DNA of 64,000 bases. Source: an uncultured Eubacteriales bacterium (GTDB taxonomy: Bacteria; Bacillota; Clostridia; Oscillospirales; Acutalibacteraceae). The notes below the pieces were generated by a model, which did not search any database, had not been told where the DNA came from, and saw only the letters and a list, made by a program, of their open reading frames with translations. This document shows positions 24,851 to 34,100 of the stretch, piece by piece (positions within the stretch are counted from its first letter, which is position 1; each line of letters starts with the position of its first letter). Position numbers and translations under genes: made by a program. The DNA is taken from assembly GCA_934476085.1 (NCBI GenBank), contig CAKSNE010000003.1:1-64000 (forward strand), in the 5' to 3' direction.

Positions 24851-24948
24851 CAAAAATTATTGAGATGTTTGCATCATGGGGAGCAGGCTCTGTTTCTTCA
24901 ATCGCTTCATATCAACCAAAAACTCCAAAATCAATGCTTAAAAAATAA
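24835..24948 (+). CDS. agrD: AgrD autoinducer prepeptide, cysteine-free
   Basis: A 37-residue peptide with start ATG at 24835 behind AAAGGAGGG inside the end of agrB. The layout is an N-terminal amphipathic helix (MFEKLAKIIEMFASWG), a short core, and the tail YQPKTPKSMLKK that is typical for clostridial AgrD. There is no cysteine anywhere. If AgrB cleaves after Tyr26, the core is SIASY, a five-residue ring in which Ser22 takes the place of the usual cysteine, giving a lactone rather than a thiolactone. This cleavage site is inferred from the family spacing. Confidence 0.88.
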   Translation: MFEKLAKIIEMFASWGAGSVSSIASYQPKTPKSMLKK

Positions 24949-24963
24949 TAGTTTAAGCCATAT

Positions 24964-25010
24964 AAAAGGCTATACAAGAAAGGTCGCTACTTTTTTGTAT
25001 AGCCTTTTTT
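24964..25010 (+). terminator. Terminator between agrBD and agrAC
   Basis: AAAAGGCTATACAA pairs with TTGTATAGCCTTTTTT over 14 bp, then a T-rich tail. It separates agrBD from the regulator genes, which have their own promoter. Confidence 0.85.
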
Positions 25011-25041
25011 CGTTTTCTTTTAATAAAAGGTAAAATTACAC

Positions 25042-25070
25042 TTGAAATAAATGTTAAGAAATGGTATATT
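25042..25070 (+). promoter_or_regulatory. agrAC promoter
   Basis: TTGAAA (25042-25047) and TATATT (25065-25070) are 17 bp apart, downstream of the agrBD terminator. No CAGTTC-type repeat precedes it, so it may be constitutive. Confidence 0.6.
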
Positions 25071-25117
25071 TATAATTGTGAAAAGAATATGGAATCAATT
25101 GAAGGAAAAAGGAATAT

Positions 25118-25837
25118 ATGAAAATTAACATTGCCGTTTGTGACGACGATTATTTTGTACTTGAGGCAGTCGCTGAAAAAATAAAAAATTTAATGTCTGA
25201 TATTAATTGCGAGTTTGAGATTAAAACTTATGTTTCAGTTGAAAATTTGCTTTATGATATTGAGTATGAAACATATTTTGACATAGTGTTTTTAGATATT
25301 GAAATGCCCGTTATTAATGGAATGGAAGCAACGGTTAAAATTCATGAATTAACAAGTGAAAGCGTTTTGATTTTGATTTCTTCTCATTCAAAGTATGTTT
25401 TTGACGCATTTGAATTTGAAGTTTTTAGATATATTACCAAAGACCAAATCGACAAAAGATTACCGAAGGTTTTATCTGATGCTGTTGAATTAGCTGTAAA
25501 AATCAGAGAAAAGTCGGTTGTTTTAAAAAACAGAAATAAAATTGAAAATATAAATTTAAATAATATTGTTTATATAAGAAAAAACGGCAAGTATTCAACT
25601 TTTATTTTAAAAAACGGCGAAACTTATGATTTAAGATCACCTATTTATGAAGTAGCAAAAACACTTAATGATGATTTTGTTGCAACAGACAGGGGTTGCA
25701 TTGTTAATTTAAATCATTTAAAGAAAATTCAAGGCAATGATATTGTTTGTGATGACGGAACTATTATTACAATCAGCCGCTCAAAACAAAAAGAAGTTAA
25801 AGACAGATTTATTAACTATATTAAAGGAAGTATTTAA
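25118..25837 (+). CDS. agrA: AgrA-like response regulator (REC + LytTR)
   Basis: A 239-residue protein. The receiver domain (about 1-125) has the acidic pocket CDDDY, phosphoacceptor Asp60 in IVFLDIEMPVINGMEA and the switch residues in LILISSHSKYV. The LytTR DNA-binding domain (about 140-236) has IVYIRKNGKYSTFILKNGE and VNLNHLKKIQGNDIVCDDGT. It should bind the tandem repeats upstream of agrB. The start ATG follows AAGGAAAAAGG. It is four bases from agrC. Confidence 0.9.
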   Translation: MKINIAVCDDDYFVLEAVAEKIKNLMSDINCEFEIKTYVSVENLLYDIEYETYFDIVFLDIEMPVINGMEATVKIHELTSESVLILISSHSKYVFDAFEFEVFRYITKDQIDKRLPKVLSDAVELAVKIREKSVVLKNRNKIENINLNNIVYIRKNGKYSTFILKNGETYDLRSPIYEVAKTLNDDFVATDRGCIVNLNHLKKIQGNDIVCDDGTIITISRSKQKEVKDRFINYIKGSI

Positions 25838-25840
25838 TTT

Positions 25841-27142
25841 ATGGTTTTTCAAATAGTCGATTTTGCAGCGACATTTTTAGAGGTTTTAATCTTTTTATTA
25901 ATAACAACAAATTACTCTTATCAAAGGGTTCCTCTTAAATATTCACTTATACCGACTTGTATTCTTTATTGTGTTTTGATAATTGTTTTAAACAATTACT
26001 CGTTGTATTCGTGGCTGTCGCTTATAGTTTGTCCGCTGTTGATGGGATTGGTTTCGTTAATAGTTAATAAAACTAATAAATTGTTTACTTTTTCGCTCGG
26101 CGTAGTTTATGCAACGCTTTTGGGTATACTCGATTTTTTAGTTTTAACAGTTGTAGAAATTGTTGGCGATAAAATCGGCTTTACTCTTGAAATTATTACT
26201 TCATTTAGTGTAAAAAGAATTATTTATATTGCTTTTATGAAGATGTTATTAATAATCTTTTATGTTGTTTTTGTTAAATTTATTCCTAAAAACAAAGATA
26301 TAAAAGCAGGTATTAAAATGCCGATTTTCTTAATTGCGTTTGGCGTAACTTGTTTATTCTGCATTAATTCGCTTGTATCTGCATTGATCGGTAATGATGT
26401 AAATCAGTTAAAATTGTCTTATTTACTTTGCTGGGTAATTATGTTTTTATTTATAATTCTTTTATCTGTAATTTTTGTTCTTTATCAAAATAATCAAAAA
26501 CAAACGGCTGAAAAAGAATTAGTTACTGTTTCTCAACAAATTTCAGAACAAAAGTATGTTCAAACTCTTCAAAACTTTGAAGAAAATGCTAAAAGTTTTC
26601 ATGATTTTAAAAATCAAATTTCAACAATGAAATTGTTACTGGAAAGCGAACAGTATTCATCTGCTCGTAAGTATATCGAAGAAATAGATAAAAGCGTAAA
26701 GAGCAAAAAGTTTGTTGTTTTTACCGGTTCTCAAATTGTTGACGCTCTTTTAAACAGCGAAGAGCAAAAAGCTGAAGAAAAGGGTGTTAAAATTGAGATT
26801 GGCTCGGAATTTCAAATTATTGATGATAAAATGGAAATGGATTTGTGTACCGTTTTGTCAAATTTAATTGATAATGCAATAGAGGCAAGCGAAAAAGAAT
26901 TGAAAGAAAACAGAAAAGTTGAAGTTAATATAAAAAAGGTAAAAGATTTTCTTTCAATTTGTATATCTAATTATTGTTCAACCTCGCCGATTTTGCATAA
27001 CAGTGACTTAAAAACCACTAAAGAGGATAAGAAAATGCATGGTATCGGGCTTAAGAATGTAAAGGCGGTTGTTTCAAAACACAATGGACTGATGAAGAAT
27101 GAATATAAAGATTCAAAGTTTATTGTAGATGTCGTTTTATAA
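25841..27142 (+). CDS. agrC: AgrC-like sensor histidine kinase (GHKL)
   Basis: A 433-residue protein with about six membrane helices in residues 1-215, a linker, the dimerisation/phosphoacceptor helix FHDFKNQISTMKLLL and a GHKL ATPase domain with LSNLIDNAIEAS (N box) and KMHGIGLKNVKAVV (G box). This is the receptor type for cyclic autoinducer peptides. With the AgrD core lacking Cys, its sensor part should recognise a lactone ring. The gene order agrB-agrD-agrA-agrC differs from the staphylococcal agrBDCA. Confidence 0.9.
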   Translation: MVFQIVDFAATFLEVLIFLLITTNYSYQRVPLKYSLIPTCILYCVLIIVLNNYSLYSWLSLIVCPLLMGLVSLIVNKTNKLFTFSLGVVYATLLGILDFLVLTVVEIVGDKIGFTLEIITSFSVKRIIYIAFMKMLLIIFYVVFVKFIPKNKDIKAGIKMPIFLIAFGVTCLFCINSLVSALIGNDVNQLKLSYLLCWVIMFLFIILLSVIFVLYQNNQKQTAEKELVTVSQQISEQKYVQTLQNFEENAKSFHDFKNQISTMKLLLESEQYSSARKYIEEIDKSVKSKKFVVFTGSQIVDALLNSEEQKAEEKGVKIEIGSEFQIIDDKMEMDLCTVLSNLIDNAIEASEKELKENRKVEVNIKKVKDFLSICISNYCSTSPILHNSDLKTTKEDKKMHGIGLKNVKAVVSKHNGLMKNEYKDSKFIVDVVL

Positions 27143-27180
27143 AAAATGCGTAGTATGAATTAATCATACTACGCATTTTT
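27143..27180. terminator. Bidirectional terminator, agrC / thioredoxin
   Basis: AAAAATGCGTAGTATG pairs with CATACTACGCATTTTT; convergent genes flank it. Confidence 0.88.
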
Positions 27181-27188
27181 AAGTTATT

Positions 27189-27497
27189 CTATAAACTTTT
27201 TTCTATAAAATCTTTTAGTTGCGGTTTCGGTAAAAATCCAATACTGCTGTCGATTTGTTTTCCGTCTTTAAAAATCAATACAGCCGGAATACTTTGAATA
27301 CCGAAATTCATAGCAATATCCATATTTTCATCAACATCTGCATTGTAAAATTCAATATCGCCCATTTCTTCTGAAAGTTCTTCTAAAACCGGTTCAATCA
27401 TTTTACAAGGTCCGCACCAGGTTGCTGAAAAATCAACTACTGCCGCATTGCTTTTTAAAACCTGAGAAATATCATTGTTTGTAATTTTTTTAATCAT
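27189..27497 (-). CDS. trxA: Thioredoxin
   Basis: A 102-residue thioredoxin with the active site ATWCGPCKMIEPVLEE and the conserved cis-proline in FGIQSIPAVLIFKDG. It reduces protein disulfides in the cytosol. It overlaps the end of the upstream reductase-like gene by four bases, so the two proteins are made together and probably work as a pair. Confidence 0.93.
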   Translation of the reverse strand: MIKKITNNDISQVLKSNAAVVDFSATWCGPCKMIEPVLEELSEEMGDIEFYNADVDENMDIAMNFGIQSIPAVLIFKDGKQIDSSIGFLPKPQLKDFIEKSL

Positions 27498-28372
27498 TTT
27501 TTATCTTCTCCTTGTTTTAGTTTTTTATCTAAATAACTTACAGCCTGAAGTGCCGCAATATTACCCTCACCGGCTGATTTTATATATTGATAAGGCTTTC
27601 CGACTATATCGCCGCAAGCAAAACATCCGTCAATATTTGTTTCCATTTTTGAATTGACTTTAATATGATTTTCTTCAATTTCAATACCCGGAACAAGACT
27701 TTTTGGTGCAACGCTGTCTCTTAATACAAAAATTCCGTCAGCGGTATGTTCGCCTGTTTTCGTGCGAACACCGTTAGCCTTTAATCCGCCGAAAATCTCG
27801 GTTGGAATTTCGTTTATTACTTCAATGTTTTTAGATAATTCTGTTTTTTCACGGTAAATAGGGAAGTAGTAAACCTTATTGGCGATTTCGCTTAAAAACT
27901 CCGCTTCGCTTTCGGCTTGTTTATTATAGCCGATAACAATTACGCTTTTACCTTTATAAAGCGGTGCGTCGCAGGTTGCACAATAGCTTACGCCTTTTCC
28001 TAAAAATTCACTTTCGCCGACTAACTCTTTACCTAAAACAACGCCTGTTGCTAAAATAACGGAATCAGCTTCAAACATTTTACTGCCGGCGGAAATAGCA
28101 AAATAATCACCCATTGAATAAACTGCACCGACACGCTCATCGGTTATTTCAATATTCATTAAATCAAGATGATTTTTTAGCTTTTTCGCTAAATCTTTTC
28201 CGCTTATATCGGGAATTCCCGGATAATTTTGAATTTTATGAGCCTTATTAATTTTTTCGCTTAAATTTTTACTTCCTATTAAAAGGATTTTTTTATTTCT
28301 GATTTTAGCGGTAATTGCCGCAGAAATTCCTGCCGGCCCTGTTCCTAAAATCGCAATATCAAATCGTTCCAT
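27494..28372 (-). CDS. Thioredoxin reductase-like flavoprotein, NADPH motif missing
   Basis: A 292-residue protein of the low-molecular-weight thioredoxin reductase family. FAD binding is clear (LGTGPAGISAAITAK and a GCFACGDIVGKPYQYIKSAGEG block), as is the redox pair in VSYCATCDAPLYKG. The nucleotide loop, normally GGGxSA, reads VIGYNKQAESEA, and no HRR motif follows. Clostridial ferredoxin-dependent flavin thioredoxin reductases (FFTR) lose the same motifs, so this enzyme may draw electrons from ferredoxin. The adjacent trxA is its likely partner. Confidence 0.8.
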   Translation of the reverse strand: MERFDIAILGTGPAGISAAITAKIRNKKILLIGSKNLSEKINKAHKIQNYPGIPDISGKDLAKKLKNHLDLMNIEITDERVGAVYSMGDYFAISAGSKMFEADSVILATGVVLGKELVGESEFLGKGVSYCATCDAPLYKGKSVIVIGYNKQAESEAEFLSEIANKVYYFPIYREKTELSKNIEVINEIPTEIFGGLKANGVRTKTGEHTADGIFVLRDSVAPKSLVPGIEIEENHIKVNSKMETNIDGCFACGDIVGKPYQYIKSAGEGNIAALQAVSYLDKKLKQGEDKK

Positions 28373-28404
28373 AGTCCTTTTTCTTTCTTATGATTTATAC
28401 TTTT

Positions 28405-28433
28405 ATTTTACAAAATATATTTTAATTAATCAA
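28405..28433 (-). promoter_or_regulatory. Promoter of the thioredoxin reductase-like / trxA operon
   Basis: On the minus strand TTGATT (28433-28428) and TAAAAT (28410-28405) are 17 bp apart, followed by AAAGGA before the ATG at 28372. Confidence 0.6.
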
Positions 28434-28503
28434 GTGGTTTTTAAATTATTAAAAATTATTTTACATTAGTTTTAGTAAAGGTTAATTTAATTATTCATTT
28501 TAA

Positions 28504-28531
28504 TTGACAAAATTCTATATAATGGTATAAT
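28504..28531 (+). promoter_or_regulatory. feoAB promoter
   Basis: TTGACA (28504-28509) and TATAAT (28526-28531), 16 bp apart. AT-rich partial inverted repeats lie just upstream, but I could not identify a clean Fur or DtxR box. Confidence 0.7.
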
Positions 28532-28568
28532 AAAAATCAATGTAATAATTAAAAAATAGGGAGAAATT

Positions 28569-28790
28569 ATGAAGACGCTAAAAGATGTTAAAGTTGGTAA
28601 AACAGCAAAGGTTGTAAAACTTCACAGCGAAGGTGCTATTCGCAGAAGAATTATGGATATGGGTATTACTAAAGGTGTAGAAGTTATGGTAAGAAAAGTA
28701 GCACCTCTCGGTGATCCTATTGAACTTACTGTTCGTGGTTATGAATTATCACTTCGTAAAGCTGATGCAGAATTAATTGAAGTTGAATAA
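28569..28790 (+). CDS. feoA: FeoA, SH3-like ferrous iron transport protein
   Basis: A 73-residue protein with the FeoA core: KVGKTAKVVKLHSEGAIRRR, IMDMGITKGVEVMVRKVAPL and DPIELTVRGYELSLRKADA. FeoA is a small cytosolic protein with SH3-like fold needed for FeoB-mediated iron(II) uptake. It follows AGGGAGAAATT and is 29 bases before feoB, in one operon. Length is standard. Confidence 0.93.
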   Translation: MKTLKDVKVGKTAKVVKLHSEGAIRRRIMDMGITKGVEVMVRKVAPLGDPIELTVRGYELSLRKADAELIEVE

Positions 28791-28819
28791 AAGATTTAAT
28801 TTAAGAAAAGGGGATCAAA

Positions 28820-30937
28820 ATGAGCTTGAAAATTGCGTTAGCAGGCAATCCTAATTGCGGTAAAACAACGCTTTTTAATTATCTTACCGGCTCTAATCAG
28901 TATGTTGGCAACTGGCCGGGGGTTACTGTTGAGAAAAAAGAGGGAAAATCAAAATTTCATAATGATGTTATTTTTACTGACCTACCCGGAATTTATTCGC
29001 TTTCGCCATATACATTAGAAGAAGTTGTAGCGAGAAATTATTTGATAAATGAACGCCCGGATGCGATTTTAAATATTGTTGATGGTACTAATTTAGAGCG
29101 AAATCTTTATCTTACGACACAATTAATTGAAATTGGTATTCCGGTTGTTATTGCAATTAATATGATGGATATTGTTTCAAAAAACGGCGATAAAATAGAT
29201 ATTGATGTTTTATCAAAACATTTGCGTTGTAAAATTGTTGAAATATCAGCGTTAAAAGAAACAGGAATTGAAGAAGCAGCAAAAGCAGCAATCACTGCTG
29301 CTAAAAGCGGTAAAACAGTGCCAAAACATATTTTTTCGGGTGCTGTTGAACATGCCATTGCACATATAGAAGAAGCGGCGGTTCATGATATGCCTGCCGA
29401 ACAACAGCGATGGTACGCTATAAAGATTTTTGAGCGAGATAAAAAAGCGCTTGAAACGATGAAAATTTCAAAAAATGTTTTAGAACATATAGAAAGCGAT
29501 ATTACTTGCGCTGAAGCAGAGCTTGATGACGATTCGGAAAGTATTATAACAAACGAGCGATATAATTACATAACCGATATATTAAAAGACTGCTATTTTA
29601 AAAAGCATATCGGAATGACAACTTCTGATAAGATTGATAGATTTGTTACAAATAAAATTTTAGCTTTGCCGATTTTTGTTGTAATAATGTTTTTGGTTTA
29701 TTATCTTTCGGTTTCATCGGTTGGCGCTTGGCTTGGCAATTTTGTAAGCAAGGGCATATTCGGCAAAGGCTTTTATGTTTTCGGAAATTTTGTTGCAGGT
29801 ATTCCTACGTTAGTTAAAAGCGGTCTTGAAATGGTAGGTTGTGCCGATTGGCTTCAAAGTCTTATTATAGATGGAATAATCGGCGGTGTCGGCTCGGTTT
29901 TAGGGTTTGTACCACAAATTTTAGTGCTGTTTTTGTTTTTAGCATTTTTAGAAGCCTGCGGTTATATGTCACGAATTGCATTTGTGCTTGATAAGATTTT
30001 CAGAAAATTCGGACTTTCGGGAAAATCATTTATTCCGATTTTAATCGGTACAGGCTGCGGTGTTCCTGGAATTATGGCGTCAAGAACAATCGAAAATCTT
30101 CGTGACCGCAGAATGACTATTATAACTACAACTTTTATTCCGTGCGGTGCAAAAATGCCGATTATTGCATTAATCGCATCAGCTCTTTTCGGCGGAGCCT
30201 GGTGGGTTGCTCCGAGTGCATATTTTATAGGTATTATTTCTATTGTAGTATCAGGAATAATTCTTAAAAAAACAAAACCTTTTTTGGGTGATGCAGCACC
30301 GTTTGTAATGGAGTTGCCGGCTTATCATATGCCTACTGCATCAAATGTTCTTCGTGCGATGTGGGAGCGTGGCTGGTCATTTATTAAAAAAGCCGGTACT
30401 ATTATTTTGCTTTCATCAGTGCTTTTATGGTTTTTACAAAACTTTGGTTTTGAAAACGGTTCATTTACAATGGTTTCATCTGAAGCCGGTTCTATTTTAG
30501 CTACTATCGGCAACCTTGTTGCTTGGATTTTTGCACCGCTTGGCTTTGGCAATTGGCAAAGTGCGGTTGCAACTATTACAGGACTTTTGGCAAAAGAAAA
30601 TATTGTTAGCACATTTGGTGTTTTAGGCGGAACGGCAGGAAGCTATATAAGCGAGTTGTTTAATCCGCTTTCGGCATATTCATTTATGATTTTTAACCTT
30701 TTGTGTGCACCTTGTGTTGCGGCAATGGGAGCTATTAAATCAGAAATGAAATCAGCAAAATGGACTTTGTTTGCCGTTGGTTATCAAACAGGCTTTGCTT
30801 ATTCAATTTCACTCATTGTTTATCAGGTTGGTTTAATTTTTACAGGAGTTATAAACCCTGTTGGTATAACGGTTTCTCTTATTCTTGCAGCATTTTTGTT
30901 ATATATGCTCTTTAGGCCTCAAAAACAATATAGCTAA
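28820..30937 (+). CDS. feoB: FeoB ferrous iron transporter
   Basis: A 705-residue protein. The N-terminal GTPase domain shows G1 GNPNCGKTTLFN, G2 NWPGVTVEKKEGK, G3 DLPGIYSLSP and G4 NMMD. A helical regulatory domain follows (about 165-265), then the membrane part with about eight to ten helices and the two Gate motifs, around GTGCGVPGIMASRTI and PCVAAMGAIKSEM. It imports Fe2+ under anaerobic conditions. No FeoC follows. The frame is intact and of usual length. Confidence 0.95.
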   Translation: MSLKIALAGNPNCGKTTLFNYLTGSNQYVGNWPGVTVEKKEGKSKFHNDVIFTDLPGIYSLSPYTLEEVVARNYLINERPDAILNIVDGTNLERNLYLTTQLIEIGIPVVIAINMMDIVSKNGDKIDIDVLSKHLRCKIVEISALKETGIEEAAKAAITAAKSGKTVPKHIFSGAVEHAIAHIEEAAVHDMPAEQQRWYAIKIFERDKKALETMKISKNVLEHIESDITCAEAELDDDSESIITNERYNYITDILKDCYFKKHIGMTTSDKIDRFVTNKILALPIFVVIMFLVYYLSVSSVGAWLGNFVSKGIFGKGFYVFGNFVAGIPTLVKSGLEMVGCADWLQSLIIDGIIGGVGSVLGFVPQILVLFLFLAFLEACGYMSRIAFVLDKIFRKFGLSGKSFIPILIGTGCGVPGIMASRTIENLRDRRMTIITTTFIPCGAKMPIIALIASALFGGAWWVAPSAYFIGIISIVVSGIILKKTKPFLGDAAPFVMELPAYHMPTASNVLRAMWERGWSFIKKAGTIILLSSVLLWFLQNFGFENGSFTMVSSEAGSILATIGNLVAWIFAPLGFGNWQSAVATITGLLAKENIVSTFGVLGGTAGSYISELFNPLSAYSFMIFNLLCAPCVAAMGAIKSEMKSAKWTLFAVGYQTGFAYSISLIVYQVGLIFTGVINPVGITVSLILAAFLLYMLFRPQKQYS

Positions 30938-30981
30938 AGAAAAATATATAAATATTTATAAGTTGTTAAATTATAATTATT

Positions 30982-31017
30982 AAAAATAACCCTGTGAAAA
31001 AACAGGGTTATTTTTTT
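30982..31017 (+). terminator. Terminator after feoB
   Basis: AAAAATAACCCTG / CAGGGTTATTTTTTT hairpin with long T run. The same stem sequence recurs in the terminator at 34514. Confidence 0.88.
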
Positions 31018-31041
31018 ATGCGTCAGCATATAATAATTTTG

Positions 31042-31070
31042 TTGACAGTAATGGTAAAAATATGTATAAT
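31042..31070 (+). promoter_or_regulatory. Promoter of the large surface protein gene
   Basis: Consensus TTGACA (31042-31047) and TATAAT (31065-31070), 17 bp spacing, about 70 bp before the start, leaving a short leader with GGGAGGAAC near the ATG. Confidence 0.85.
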
Positions 31071-31139
31071 AAAAGTGGTACTTAACAAGTGTAAAAATAA
31101 CTCTTTTGAGTATCAAATGTATTATGGGAGGAACAAAAA

Positions 31140-34100
31140 ATGAAATCAAAAGTATTTCAAAAAAGCTTTGCGATAGTAATGATGTTAGTAATGATGTTTT
31201 CATTTGCATTTGTTACATCGCCGAGTGCATCAGCCAAATTGGCTAAGAAAAAAAGCGTAACTGTAAGTAAAGTAGCGGTTACAAACTTAACAAAAGGAGT
31301 TTTGTATGTTGCAAAGGGTAAAACCGTAGCAATAAAAACTGAAGTTAGCGTAAAACCAAATAAAAAAGCTAATAAAAAAGTTACATACAAAACAAAAAAC
31401 AAAAAAATTGCCAAAGTAAATAAAAAAGGCGTTGTAAAAGGCGTAAAAGTTGGCAAAACCAAAATTGTTGTAGCTTCAAAAGCAAACAAAAAGAAAAAAA
31501 CAACTGTAAAAGTTATGGTTACTGCTCCAGCAAAGGGTGTAAAACTTGACAAAACAAGCGGTAACTTAAATGTAGGAAGCAAAACAACATTAAAGGCAAC
31601 AGTTGTAGGTAAAGGTGCTGCAAAAGCAGTTAAATTTACTTCTTCTAATGAAAAGGTAGCGTCTGTTGATAAAAACGGCGTAGTAACCGCTAAAAAAGCA
31701 GGTAGTGTAGTTATTACTGCAAAAACAGTTGACGGCACAAACAAAAAAGCAATTTGCAAAATTAATGTTGTAAATTCTGCAACATCTAATCCAACAAACC
31801 CTAGCAAACCGGATCCATCAAAACCTGATACAATAGATGATGGCAAAATCGGAATTAAGGAAAGCAAAATCAGTTTTTCACCCGGTATGCCTGTTATAGA
31901 GACAACTTTAACAAGTGAAAAGTCTTTAACAAAAAATGATTTTGAAGTAAAATTAAAACTTAATAAAAACGGTAAATATAAGTTTACCGGTGAAATTGAA
32001 CAGCTTTATACCTTTGATAATATTACTTATTTTCTGGTTCTTGATTTTTCAGAACTATTTAACAGAATTAATTACCAAGGTCAAGATCTTTATTTCAATG
32101 TATCTATTAAAGGTTTAGAGGGAAAAAATACATCGGATTTTGTTTTTTCTTATGCTAACATTCCTTTAACAAATAATGATGAGGATATTATCGTCAGCGG
32201 TTATGTAGGAACTACATATAGTCAATCCTTAAATTTTTATAATATGCAGGGACTATATACTGTTGAAATGATATCAGGCAAACTTCCTAGAGGTTCTTAT
32301 TATGACGAAAGCGACAGCCGTATTTCAGGTACAATGTTGGAACCTGTTGATAACGAAAAAGTTGTGTTTAGAGCAACCGACGAGCTTGATAATACTTCAA
32401 CAATAACTGTAACATTTGTTATTGGTGATGTAGATAAAATCGTTGCTGAAAATAGGACATTCGGCCAATCTAATGATAAGATTATTCAAGGTGATATTAC
32501 AAATTTAAGTGCTCGTGCTTATGGCGGCAGCGGAAATTATACTTATAAACTTTTAGATGACATTAACGGTGCAGCTACTCTTGAACCGGATAGCGACGAA
32601 CATCAATATGTTTTATTTAATGCTAAGTCATTAAACCCTGGCACATATGAAGTTAAGGTTGAAATTACAGATAGATATGATAGCAAATTAAAAACAACTG
32701 CTACATTAAAAGTAATTGTAACAAAAGCAAACAAGGTTTCAATAAAACTTAATAACAACAGTTTTGAAAATGTTTTCGCTTATGATGCAATTTATTTCGC
32801 AGATATTGATAATCTTTCTTTTAGCCAAGGTGTAGAATTACAAACTAAATACGATGATCAAGGAAATGTAGTTTCATATTCGTATGATTTCATAAATCTT
32901 GCTGCCGGTAATTATATGGTTATAGCAACTTCAGATGACTTTGGTGTAAAGGCTATTAATAGTAAACTTACAATAAACGGCGATACTGAAATTCCATTTA
33001 CTTTACCTAATAAATCAAAAATCAGTGTTGATCTTAAATCAGATGTTTCAAATCCTGTTGATACCGATGATTATAATGTTTATCTCGGTATTGAAATTTT
33101 TGGTGAAGTATACTATATTGGTGTGCCATTTAACGCTGAAACAAACAAATATGAAATAGATGTTCCTTACGGAAAATATACATTAAAAGTATTAACTGAC
33201 AGTGAATTTTTCGGTGCGCCGCAAACAGTAGGCGAAGAAACTATTAATGCAGCAAATCCAGCTGAAAACAAAACTATTTCTATTGCTGATATCAATAATA
33301 TAAAGCCTAAATGTGAGAAAAGCGTTGTAGAAATGGGTGACGGTACTGTTGATACAGATCAATACGGAACATATATTAAGCTTACTACTAAAAACGCAAC
33401 AAAATATTTAATTGATGTTAATAGTACAAGTAGCAGTTCTTATGGACTTAAGTATTATGTATATGATGAAAACGGTAATATAATTGATGAGGTTTCTCAA
33501 GACAATTATGAGTTGTTACCTAATACTGATTATTATTTATTAATAAAAAACGACTCTGACTCAAAACATGAATATACTTATTCAATTACATCGATTTATA
33601 ATATCAAATTTAATGTAACCAATACTGATTTATCTAATGTTCGTCCTTATGATTTTATTAGGGCTGTAAATTTAGATACTAAAGAAACTTTTGATGCATA
33701 TTTTGATACAAGTTACAACAAAGAAACAGGCAAAATCAGATATAATGAAATTAATATTCCGAAGGGCGAATATAAATTCTATGGTTGTATAAACGGCGAG
33801 GCTTTAACTTATTTATACAAATCATATGCTGTAGATGATGATAAAACTCTTGATGTAACTTTAAAACAAAAGCATAAAATTACATTGAATTTAAAGGCTA
33901 AAAACGGTGATCCTAACGAAGATTTCATTAGTTATACAGTTAAAGTTAACGATGAAACATTATCTTATGATTCAAAAAACAAGTCATACAGCGGTTCATT
34001 CTTAGAAGGCACTTATTATATACAAATTTATCTTTTGCGTTCATCTATTAATCAAAAATCTTTTTACTTTACCAAAGAAGTTGAATTAACTGATAAAGAT

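Noticed and set aside
28434..28503. Possible iron-responsive operator upstream of feoA.
   Set aside because: Only short AT-rich partial repeats (TTAGTTTTAG, AAAGGTTAAT) are seen; they do not match a Fur or DtxR box well enough to report.
31157..31867. A long open frame on the strand opposite to the Lys-rich Big2 domains.
   Set aside because: It is a by-product of the Lys codon bias (AAA/AAG read as TTT/CTT), giving an artificial Phe/Leu/Val-rich peptide without a start signal.
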